Assembly: GCA_001986395.2 (NCBI GenBank)
Contig: MQVO02000002.1
Coordinates: 1,860,001-1,924,000 of the forward strand
DNA: 64,000 nt
Source: Irpex lacteus
Taxonomy: Eukaryota; Basidiomycota; Agaricomycetes; Polyporales; Irpicaceae
Reading direction: 5' to 3'
The stretch's first letter is position 1. Every line of letters begins with the position of its first letter. The position numbers were made by a program, and so were the translations under genes. Shown piece after piece: positions 42,599 to 53,299 of the stretch. The notes beneath the pieces were generated by a model, which was not told the origin of the DNA, ran no database searches, and saw only the letters and a list, made by a program, of their open reading frames with translations.

Positions 42599-45500
42599 AT
42601 GTTGTCGAGGCTGATCAAACGCGTTCGGGCTGCCTTGAAAAAGGCGGCCTCGAAGGCGGCCAAATGCAGCTCTCGTTCAACTCCTTCTGTTCCTCCTGCT
42701 ACCGAATCGAAGTCACCACGCGAGCCTAGCCTGGACGATACGCCGCAGGGATCTTTGCCAAGTATAAGTGAGACGTCTTCTATTGGTAGCGTCGTCGTTG
42801 AAAATGCTGCCGCAACTACCGATGCTCAGGCTGCTCCATTGCGTGCGGTCAGTTCTGTTTCATCGTGCTTTCAAACTCATATTCGCCACCCCTCATACAA
42901 ACTATCTGTGCAGCATCAGGAGTCCAACGAATTCCATCATGGGGAAGCTGAGCCGTCAGATGTTGTGCCCTATCGCTCTCCTGACAGTATTGCAACCTAC
43001 TTATTCCCCTACAAAGGCGAAACGGTGCGTTAGAGCGTAACGCCTCCCTCGTATTTCCCTCTGTCGTCCACTTATACTATTGCACCCACATCACTTGTCT
43101 CTCTTGCCAATTTCACAGCGAACTCGATACTTATTGTCGAGGCTGGTCAAGCGCATTTGGGCTGCATTGAAGAAGGTCGCGGCCAGATACACCTCGCGTT
43201 CAGCTCCTCCGATCCCCACTTCTACCGAGCCGGTCTCACCATGCGAGCGTAATCTGAATGATACGCCACACGAATGCTCGCCAAGTATTACCAAGACTTC
43301 CTCTACCGGTAATGTCGTCATTGATAGTACCGTTGCATGCACAACTTCTCAGGCTGCCCCATCGCCCGAGGTCAGTTGGTTTTAAGTACCTTCGCATCTT
43401 CAAACTCATATACGCCATCCCTTATACAAACTAGGCGTCCGACGTATCCCATCTAGTGAAGCTTGAGCCATCTGACGCTGTGGCCCATGGTTCTCCTGGA
43501 GGCGTCACGACCTATCTACCCCCCTGCCCACGCGACACGCCGACATCGCTCTCCCCTGCTAGCTTCAGTGCTGATACCTGCAGCGACACGTCCACAAATG
43601 ACTACGACCATGAAAGAGCACGAGCTAACTGGTGCAGGTTGAAGGTCGCCGTCCGCGTCGCTCGAGCCTCTCGCCTGCCACCACAAGATGTGGCTGCGAT
43701 ATATGCCCCCAAACCAGCCAAGATATTGACCCCATCCGACTGCAATACCTCACAGGTGGATGTGCACATGCAAGGCAGCATGCTTTCGTCCCTCTTGGCT
43801 TTTCGTGCAGAGAATTCTCGGTATCTAGGTCCTATCACAGTCCACACTCCCCAAATCAGGTTGGACTCGAATACAGAGGGAGTCGACGGCCAGGTCAATA
43901 GCTCTGCCTTCCCTTCGCCCAACTATGACGAGAAGCCCCGGGTTATCGCTGACACTGTCCACGACCTCTACTTCGTGATCGACGGCACTCTCGGCAGCGG
44001 CGCGTTCGGGACCGTCATGAAGGCTCGTTTGGTTCTCGACTACAGGCCTTCCATTGTCCCGCTGGACGTACAGCTTGCTTCTCTGCCTACTACCCGCACG
44101 GTGAAATGCGCGATCAAGGTCATGCAAAAGGATCAGGTGTATCAGTATGACAGCGGCAGATTCGGCGTAAGGCAGGAGGAAAAGGCGTTACGGAGGGTGA
44201 CCCATAGTGGGTGGAAGTTCTTGACGGCTGTGTGGGCAATGTGGGATGACCATAAGAACATACACTTTGCTATGGTAAGCCTCCTGTTCCAGACGATAAA
44301 TACGGCCATGAGTCGCTTAGGCACAAATTTGCTTCCCTGCAGCCGCTTTACCATGGAGAGCTCACGCGGTATACGATGTCGCCTTTGCTTAGGGACCCTA
44401 AACGATTGCAGGTGCTCATAGCTGAACTGGTGGGTTGCCTATCACTCCTAGAAGGTGATAGTTCATCATCGCTTAATATGTATACGACAGATCATCGCAG
44501 TGTCCAATCTCCATGGACTAGGAGTAATGCACCGTGATATCAAGCCGTCCAATGTCCTCGTCTCTTCCGATGGACACATCGCTCTTGCCGACTTCGGCAT
44601 GGCATACGTTCATCCTACCGTCACTCCTCTCTATGCCACACCTACCATCGAATGTCAAGGAGCTCGCGAAGACGTGGTGCTGAGAGATTCATGTGGCGGC
44701 ACTGACACCTACTTGGCGCCAGAGATCATACAGAGTGTAACCAACCCGGCCAGGAGTATACGTGCAAAATCGATGTATGGGCCATTGGTTTGGTTATATA
44801 CGAGATGGCGCTAGGGCTGGATCGACCGTGGTTTGGTGAGCCAGAGGAGATGCGTGCTCAACGCATGGGGAACATGTTTGCTCTTATCACGGAAGAAGAG
44901 GCTGTAGAGGAGTACATGAAGGTCAAGGAAGGGATATGGAAGAGAGTAACGGATGCCGAGTTTGACTGGGAAAAGGTAGAGCAAGTCGATGAGAAGTTGG
45001 CTAACTTATTGAAGAAGGTAAACACTCATTTATTGGGCCTGTCCAATGTGCGTACAGTGTTGACGGCCTGATCGCAGATGCTCGATCCCAATCCAAGCAG
45101 ACGCATCTCAACGGTGCAGGCTCTCCAGCATGTATACTTTGACGATATCAACTTCGACGAATTAGACGACTCAGCTCCCGGTTAGTTCACTTCGATGATC
45201 TCCCTGCATCGTATCGTTGACGAGCTTTTTATTGCCAACTTTGTGATTCGTCTCTCAGGTCCACTCAGTAGTCCACCGGAACCCTCCTGCAAATTCGACA
45301 CAAGTCTCACCTTCCGAAGCTTCTACAACTGGGAGCGCGACAAGAACGGGGACGTTATCGCGCCGAAAAATGTGAAACGTCAGAAGGAGCAGGATCGCAG
45401 GCATCCGAACGCGCATCTATACCTTTGTCAAGGATTGGAAGAATACTTGGCTGCGACTCATGCAGGTGTACTTAGTGATGATACTACGGTGGGTGTCGGT

Positions 45501-45695
45501 CACTGGCAGACTAAGCAAGCAAAATTCGAGTACGTAAATGAGATGCGACACAAAGACTTGGACGAGGAGGAACAAGACGGATCAGAATCTGACTGTGAAG
45601 GGGAGCAGCCGGAGGATGATGCCATGGAGCTTCTGAAGTTCTTCCAGAGTTTGCAATCCAAATATGGTGTGGGTGTGCCCCTCTCCGAGGTTTGA
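42599..45695 (+). CDS. Ser/Thr protein kinase K2, paralogue of K1; frameshift in the kinase domain
   Basis: Eight exons: 42599-42847, 42914-43024, 43119-43370, 43435-44274, 44343-44429, 44491-45017, 45078-45180, 45259-45695. Exons 1-2 and 3-4 start as tandem duplicates: MLSRLIKRVRAALKKAASKA versus LLSRLVKRIWAALKKVAARY. Kinase motifs: GTLGSGAFGTVMKA, CAIKVMQKDQVYQY, HRDIKPSNVL, LADFGMAY, YLAPEII, IDVWAIGLVIYEMALGL. Exon 6 is 527 nt, one short of a multiple of three: the frame changes near 44754 between IIQSVTNPA and EYTCKIDVW. So this copy is either a recent pseudogene lacking the C-lobe or carries a sequence error. The C-terminal tail (TFRSFYNWERDKNGD, then acidic) matches K1. Confidence 0.75.
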
Positions 45696-46005
45696 AGCTG
45701 CTCTTCAAGAGCACGATCACCCAGGTTCCGTCATACCGTTCCTCTTCTCATTGTGCACGTGTATTATATCTTAAACGTATCGTACAGTAATCATCGTCGT
45801 TATTAGCTAGAGCCCACACTTATATAGGCCACATGAGGCAGAACCCGTAGGAGCGTTTATGTCTGTTTCAAGCAATAAGTACACAACATCCAGCAACTCT
45901 TTCAAGGATGTGGGACAGAGATATGAGTATCTGTATATACACGCGGGAGTCCAAATCAGCCCGCTCGATATCCACTCTGTGCGAACATTCTTTCAATGCA
46001 CGCCA

Positions 46006-49000
46006 TTAAGCCGTATATTTAATTGCGCGACGAGGCCGTAAGCCTTCTCGCCTTGGGTGGCCCGCACCTTCATCTTCGATACGAATCTTTCTCGGTGTAT
46101 GGCGGCGTGTGTGAGCTCGCGTCTCCTTTCCCGGCTTTGAGCATGCAACTTCCGGTGGATGGGCAACTACTGCCTTCCGCGACGATGATCTAGTCATCCT
46201 ATTCGTTGATTCAGACTTCGTCGTTCTCGACTTCTTCGACCGGGGTGCGGGGATAGCGTCAGTGTTGTTCGAGTTCGGGGAGGTGGGAGACATCTCCGCA
46301 AGGGTACGCTTGAGCCGCGTGGGACTGCCAAAGTGCATGGTGATAGGGGACAGAGGCGGGCGGGGTGGCGGGGAAGATTTCGACAATGCAGCGCTGGGAG
46401 CTATGGTAGGCTGGCATTCGGCCCCCACGTCGGTATCATTTTCGGTCGTAAAATCTTCATGGACGCAGCTGTTGTAGTCTGCTTTCGCGTTCTCCTTTCG
46501 GCTGAGGACGTCCGTGCTCTCTAATTCTCGAGTAGTATCGACTTCTGGTCCCACAAGGAGGATCTGTAACTTCGCGAGTGCATTTTTGATGGGTTCCAGT
46601 TCCAGAGGTTCATCTATACAATTCTTTGCCATTTTGTCGTCGCTTTCCCAGCCAGCTTGGTCGATGGCGTTTTCGAAAAGCTTTAACCAAGTGGACGGTC
46701 TGGACACTTTCTCGCGAAGTTTATCGAGCCGCTGGCGAATGATCCGGGGGTCTTTGGTCGTATCTTTGTCAGAAACGTCTTCGCCTAAGTCCTCCTTCAC
46801 GTTAGGTTGCGCCTCTTTGGTATCTGAGGTCGAGTCGCGGTAGGTAGCCCGAAAGTCCGAGGGTTTCAAGATAAAGCACAAATGATAGTAATCTCTCCAG
46901 AGCCTTGCCATATTACCGAGAAGAGTATTGAGTGGACGGCTCGCAAAGGTTAAAGTTGTCCCGAAGCTCTCGAGAAGGAAGTACTTTTCATCGCCACCGA
47001 CTTGGGCATTAGTGCCATCTTCAAGCGTCTCTGTATAGCTCTCGTAAAATATGTTTGATGGCAGATGATCACTTTCATGACGGTAGTACTTGATAGACCC
47101 GTATAGCAAAGACCAGAACAGGGCCTCGAAGTCGTCCAGTAATCTGTGCGGCTTCTTGGGTCTTTGAGTAGCGCAATTGACATAGATAGCCAGGTACCCT
47201 GCTGAGTGATTAGCATAAAGACATCTAGTAGGATCATTGAATTGACTACGTACTATGCGCGAGGGCGGTCCCTCACCTGAATCAGCGTCGACTGCGCCGG
47301 CAAGTTCCCAATCGGCCAAAACGCCGGAGACCTTGCCGTCGATTATTTTCATCATGACATTATACCAACTAATATCACGATGAAGTAGAGCACAATTCTC
47401 ATGCGCCGATACTATTGCTATAAACCACAGACACAGTTTGTCAGCTTACATTAAACCTCCTTTCATCAACACGAACCTCTGAGACAGTCACGAAAAGCAA
47501 TGACGGCTTGTTTAGAGTTGACGGCGGACTGGATGGGATACGCCAAGGGCTGAAGTAGTCGGTGGTGTTGATGCTCTTTAGGTTCACTGTGGGCTACGTC
47601 CAACGTGAGCAACTTCGTCCAATCCAAACAGCGTGTGAAGTCACTCTTCCCATTCACGGTCACGTCGCCACCAGAAAGAATTTCGGGTACGAAGCAGACA
47701 CCAGCCTCGGAAAGCTTGTGATAGACAGTTCTCTCTGCGGTCAGATCGGCACGTACGACTCGCCAGGTATCTTTGAGGAAGATGAGCTCGGCGCGAGCGA
47801 TGTGATAGGCAACGTATCCACGAGTGGCGCGACTAATAACAAGTGGATGAAGGAAGAAGGGCGCCTGAATAAGAACTTGGGCAGACTCCTTCGTAACATC
47901 GTCTTTCACTGTGACCTTGGAAATAGGGTACTCGTCGTTGAGCGTGTCTTCCGCGTGAGGTAAGATAGGCCCAGGGCAATATCAACTACATCACATGACT
48001 GTGACAGCTGTGACGATTGCCTTTTCGTGCTAGCGTACTGCCCCATCAGCCCAATCAGATCCCTCGTTTGTGACGGAAAAGTGACACTTTTTGGTCATGT
48101 GATAGTCATGTGATGTAGCTGTGTTTGCCCTGGGCCTATCTTAGTATAATCTGTGAGCTTGCCGGATTTATCATGTCCTGTAGGAATTGCTTCATAGCTT
48201 CACGAAACGTCCTCTTCTCCGCGGCGGACGCAGTTGTGACACTGGAGTCGAAGCCTCGTTTAGCATCTGACATGTGGTTATAGCGCCAGAAGAACTGAGC
48301 AAGGAGGCGTGCGTTCTCTACGTAGTCGAACAAGTCGGAGACAATGGCGCCAGAGTGATCCCAGTAGAAGAACCGCGCGTAACGGCCACATACGAGTAGC
48401 TGAAAGAGGTGAGTGCGATGTTGACGAGAAAACACGAGAGCCGCGTAGTGAGCCATCTGGCCTCGGACCTTCAGCGCACCAGCGACCTTGTCTTTCTCAA
48501 AGCCGATCTTCTGGTCCATAGCAGCTCCTTGTCGTTTATCAGCCGTTGTCTGGATGCTCGCGGCAGACCAAAACGGGTTCATTTTGGAAGACTTCTCAAA
48601 TTCGACGATAATGAAGTCCGAAGACCAGTCAGGTGTATGGAACTCCTCAGTCGTTGCGCCTCCTATCCCTATACCAGCGATTAAATCGAATCGTCAGTAG
48701 GTATCTCTTCAAAATCCTCATTACCATCGCTAGCGGGTCGTAACGTACCTGGCAACGAGGAGAGATTCCCGTCGCAGCGAGACGGTATAACATCTCCCAT
48801 AGCCTTTCCATTAGACATCAGGCAGAATTTTACCTTCGGCGAGAGATTATGCTCTCTTACAGCCGCCTCCTACATTTAATGGCAGTAGAGTTAGAAGGAC
48901 ATGTGAATCATAGCCGCTTTAGAAGTCTGCACGCACAAAATTTTCATCATCCTTTGGCTCGACATCAAATCCGTTGTGTTTATTACACGCGGGTGCGGGG

Positions 49001-49194
49001 AATTCAACGTCCTGTCTCATCTTTCTGAGAACAGGCTTCGACACAGGCATCAACTTCTCCAAGAACATATGCGGCTTGTACGGCCCATACCACTTTCTGA
49101 GCATTACTTCTGCCCATTGTTCCTTATCCAAGGATCCTGGGAGTGAGCTCATATCGATAGATCGTTGGTAGCCAATAGTGGCGGCTGTGAACAT
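46006..49194 (-). pseudogene. FunK1-type protein kinase disrupted by a MITE
   Basis: FunK1 kinases are an expanded, fungus-specific family in Agaricomycetes. Exons 49194-48937, 48869-48749, 48668-47477 (split by the MITE) and 47417-47277, then a last exon ending at 46006. Recognisable parts: EQWAEVMLRKWYGPYKPH, DWSSDFIIVEFEKSSK, HYAALVFSRQHRTHLFQLLV, GRYARFFYWDHSGAIVS, catalytic LLHRDISWYNVMM, VLADWELAG (the DxD/DFG-type site) and KPHRLLDDFEALFWSLL. A 179-bp MITE in exon 3 puts a stop right after SSQIIL; without it the frame continues as PHAEDTLNDEYPISKV. A GTWLSMSIALL motif typical of the family is present, but one frame off. The long Ser/Pro/Arg-rich C-terminus looks nuclear. Confidence 0.8.
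47963..48141. mobile_element. MITE with TA target duplication inside FunK1 exon
   Basis: 179 bp between TA at 47961-47962 and 48142-48143. Left end AGATAGGCCCAGGGCAA and right end TTGCCCTGGGCCTATCT are exact inverses over 17 bp. After six mismatched bases a second inverted block, CTACATCACATGACT, follows. A TA duplication suggests a Tc1/mariner-type non-autonomous element; the sequence differs from the 37-kb element, but the length is nearly identical (179 versus 178). Confidence 0.88.
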
Positions 49195-50450
49195 ATTGAA
49201 ATCAGTATCGAGAGTCGTGACGGGCCGTACGCTGAGACGAAGACTACTGATAGGAAAGATCCACAGTATGTAGGTTAAAAAAAAATACTCACTGTAGCGA
49301 CAGAGATAAAAATCAGGTGTATGTGGATGGCGATATTTCTACGATATGGCTGTACGAGTATAAGCAACGAGTTTCAACGTTTCGAGTTTGACATCCGCTC
49401 GGCATATCCCGTACCTTCCCAAAGGGGCAGGTATACTTTGATCAGACCTAAAGGGGCAGTTCCTCACGATTTGCAAGAGGAGATTGCATTTCAGCGTGTC
49501 ATAGCGTGCAGTAGGCTCAATGGTGTTCGATTCACAGCTATTATGCTATATACGCCGTTGCACTCTCCTCAGATATCCCAGAAGGCCGAGACATCCCAGC
49601 GTCGTAGTGCTCGATTTACCGTAAGTAAGTCCGAGTCGAGGTCAGAATGACAAATGATTAGGATGATGACTTACGGATGTGACGCATCAGCGTAAAACAT
49701 TCTAAGCAGAAGACCACTGCAAATGGGTTTTGGTCAGGATCAAGTGTCAGAGTCTTTGGTCATCGCCTAAGTACCACTGGCTATCTACAGCCACTTGCCA
49801 ACAAATCTGCAGACCGGCGTCATGCGTGACTTAATTTATAGATATATGGTCTGGTGTTTCATATGATAGGTTAAAGTAATGTGCAAGATGTTAAGAACAA
49901 GAGATGACCATCCAAGCAACAATGCGCATGCAGCGTTACTTATTTCAAGTTGTCTTGTAAGGTGACGGACACATGTGACACGGTGTGTCTGATTGTCACG
50001 CTGAGCCTGCCGCGGCGCCATATCGAGACGCCCGCCACTCGGCACCTCTTGAGTCCTCCTCGTCCATGTCCAAGCAGTGTTGATGGGTTTGCCACTACTT
50101 AACCTCCTCGGATTTCGTCACAAGCGTCGCCGTTATGTTACCGGACCTGGATGAGCCATGAGTCGCTCGCACACCTTGTTCTACCGCCGCCAGGCACCGA
50201 ACGGCGTAGGCCATAAATGCGGAACATGGCCAGTGGCCATGGCCAACGCACGGACAGACATCAAGGCCCTCCAGGACGCGAAGCACGTTTTACTCTATAC
50301 TCTGCTTGCCATTGATCTGCAGGACTGAGCTAAAATCATGGCCATGGCTATTGTATAAGAGGTTGATTGGTCTAGTGGCATCCATCCCTCGCCCTCCCTT
50401 CCAACGCTCTCAAGCTCTCCGTGTTAGTTCATTATAATCAAGACGTCAAT
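49195..50450. other. intergenic; tRNA-like 5' fragment at 50361-50382
   Basis: No protein gene recognised. GTTGATTGGTCTAGTGGCAT at about 50362 matches the acceptor/D-arm portion usual in fungal tRNA-Pro/Gly genes, but no anticodon arm or T-loop follows. Confidence 0.4.
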
Positions 50451-52956
50451 ATGCTACCCGAACTGTTCCCCCGCGCTCACAGCTACTTCCTCAGGTTCGT
50501 CTCAAAGACGGCTGCAACTGCAGCCACTACCTCTACCTACGGGACCTTAGGCTTGGGTGCGCTCGATGCTCCAGTGAAACGGCTCATACTATGCGAGCCA
50601 AATTTGGAGTATACACCGGGCAGCATATCTCATATCTTGTATGGTTACCTCGTGTGTGAGAAACTATCAGGACTCAACTGCGCTACCACACTTGGTTTCC
50701 GTCCGCATGTCAAGGCAAGTCATCCAAGCTCTTCGCATCTTCATTCTGCGACTACATATTAACAACATACCCAATTGACAGGATCCTACACTCTCCTGGT
50801 ACTTGTCCAGGTTCATCACAAAGACACCTGCGGCTATCCCCGCTACATCTGCCTACGGGACCTTGGACGCGCTCGGACCGGTCGAACGGCTCATACTATG
50901 CGAGCCAAATTTACAGTATACACTGGGTAGTATCTCCCATATGTTACACGGTTATCTCGCGTGCGAGAAATTATCAGGACTTGGCTGTGTTACCGCTATC
51001 AGCTTCCGTCCTCACGTCAAGGCACGTCATCCAAGCTCTTTACACATAATGCTTCTCAACTGAATACTAGTGACGCACCTAACACACAGAATCCTGTATT
51101 CACCTATCATATTGACATCCATTTTAACTATCTAGCTGCCCTCGCCGAACAGAACACGGACACCATTACGGAGCTCTCTTCCTTCGCATACGCAGGCTTC
51201 ACCCCATCAGCACACGAAGAAATTGATTCGACCGATGCCGATGTTCACGATATTCATCTTTCTGAGCCAGTCGTTCCACGGCCTATACACAAGGCTCCCA
51301 CATACCCTCCTGGCCTACAACTCCCAAACCTCGCCCGCTATCCCATCACACCTCCTCCCACGGAACCTAGCGTAGGTCGCCTCTACCCATCATGCGGTTT
51401 CTGTCTTCAACGGCCAGCGAGTGCGATTGCGCCCTTCCCGGTCGAAGTTACCTCCAACGAACCTGCACCTCGTATACTCGAACACAATGGCGCCCGATTC
51501 AAAGTGACGGGCGAGCTAGGAAGTGGCAGCTTTGGACGCGTTATGCGAGCCTTCGTGCTTGGTCCGGGAGAAGAGGAGGTGGTAGAGGTGGCTATCAAGG
51601 TGATGAACAAGGACTATCTGTATCGGCATGCCGAAGGCAGGGACTTGGTGTTGAAGGAGAAGGAGGCGATGGAGAGGATCATGCAAGCAAGCTCCTGTGA
51701 GTCGGTGGGGCTGGTGGGGTTGGCAAAGGCGTGGTGTGACGAGGAGAACATATATTTTGTCATGGTGAGTGTTCGTTCGTTGGGTTTCATATTTCCGGGA
51801 AGTCCTCACAAGTATATAACTGACGACATTATGGGATGGTCACAGCCACTTTATCATGGAGACATCTACACGCTTCTCGAGCAACGAAACCTTACCCACC
51901 CGTCATATGCGATGAGATACATCGCCGCCCAACTCGTACGTCGTTCACATATACCATATATTCTTTGTCTCGCTAACTCGCTGTCCTATCTTCTTGAACT
52001 TAGATCCAAGCCATTGCGAATGCTCATTCTCTCGGCATCATGCACCGCGACATTAAGCCCCCCAACATCCTTATCTCCAAAACCGGCCACCTCGTTCTTG
52101 CAGACTTTGGCTTAGCATACGTCGCACCTCCCGGAGTCGATCTCGCCGGGCTGGGGTTCGGGGTGGACTCGCTCTGCGGAACGGAGGTGTACGAGGCACC
52201 TGAGATGATCTTGATGCATATCGTCTCCGACTACGAGCACTTAACGCACGAACTTGTACCTTTACCTGAGAGCGAGAGGTTAAGGTATACATGTGCGGTG
52301 GACGTCTGGGCGATGGGATTGGTAATCTACGAGATCGTTGTCGGCTCGCTCAACCCGTGGTTCCATTCGTCGTCCAGAGAAGAGACCAGGGACAGGATAT
52401 TAGCAGGTTCTCATAAGGCGTTTGACTGGCAGGCAGTGGAGTCATTTGATCCGCTCTTGGCTGACCTGCTGAGACGTGTAAGTGGGCGCGGGCTACTTAT
52501 ATCTTCCGTCGCATTGTGATCTGATTCCAAACGTTTCACTGCTGTAGATGCTCGACTATTCACCTCGGCGACGTATCACTGCCGAAGAGGCGATACTCCA
52601 TCCCTACTTTCAAGGCATTCATTGGGACATACTGGCCGAACGTACGTCCTCCATTCCTTTTCTTGATTACAATATCTTCCCCATCTGTCTTTGTCTTATG
52701 AATGATACTGACAAACTCTGTAAACACAGAAGAATCACAAGGGCCCATCTACCCAGTCCCACCCCCACCGCCTTGCACCACATCCTCACATGAATACGAG
52801 AATTCATTCTCGGCCTCAGACTTTGTCGTGTCCGAGGAGGAAGATCGTAACGTTCGTTGGCAGCGCAGTATGGACAGGAGAGAGCCACAGGCACACGAGT
52901 TTGCGTGCTCACTTGGGCGGTTGTACGACGTGCTTGGCATTCCGCGTGAGCCTTGA
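50451..52956 (+). CDS. Ser/Thr protein kinase K3 with duplicated N-terminal exon
   Basis: Seven exons: 50451-50714, 50782-51021, 51090-51764, 51846-51935, 52004-52477, 52548-52641, 52730-52956 (2064 nt, 687 aa). Exons 1 and 2 encode two copies of an unknown ~80-residue module (RLILCEPNLEYTPGSISHIL versus RLILCEPNLQYTLGSISHML). Both following introns start with GC (GCAAGT, GCACGT). Kinase domain: GELGSGSFGRVMRA, VAIKVMNKDYLYRHAEGR, HRDIKPPNIL, LADFGLAY, VYEAPEMI, CAVDVWAMGLVIYEIV, RRRITAEEAILHPYF. All key residues are present, so it is probably active. It is more distant from K1/K2 but shares the P-L-Y-H-x-(D/E/N) exon start and the splice pattern of the catalytic domain. The substrate is unknown. 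Confidence 0.82.
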
Positions 52957-53299
52957 CGAAGACTGCCATCTTAGGACAGCAGGAGATGAGTCGGGTTCGT
53001 TGTGCGATTTGTTTATGATTTATCATCGGGACTTTACGTTATGGACATTGGGACGTGGATCAGCTGTATCGTTTCTTGTATACTATTTCTTGTAGATTGC
53101 TACTGGGCTTATTGGGCTCGTGAAAATGGACTTTTGATCCTTTGTTTTAGTCACAGCTCGATCACAACCGAACGTCTTCCAGCGAGTTGTACTTACAACA
53201 TTACATTTCAACAATGTCCAGGAATACCGCTTGACATGATAGACGCAGCGGAATACAGTGATATACAAAACGGCTCTGAGTAATCCGGGGAAATTTTGA

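Noticed and set aside
44735..44760. GTAACC..CCAG as a 17-nt intron removing the K2 frameshift
   Set aside because: It would keep the frame but is far below the minimum intron length seen in this window (~45 nt).
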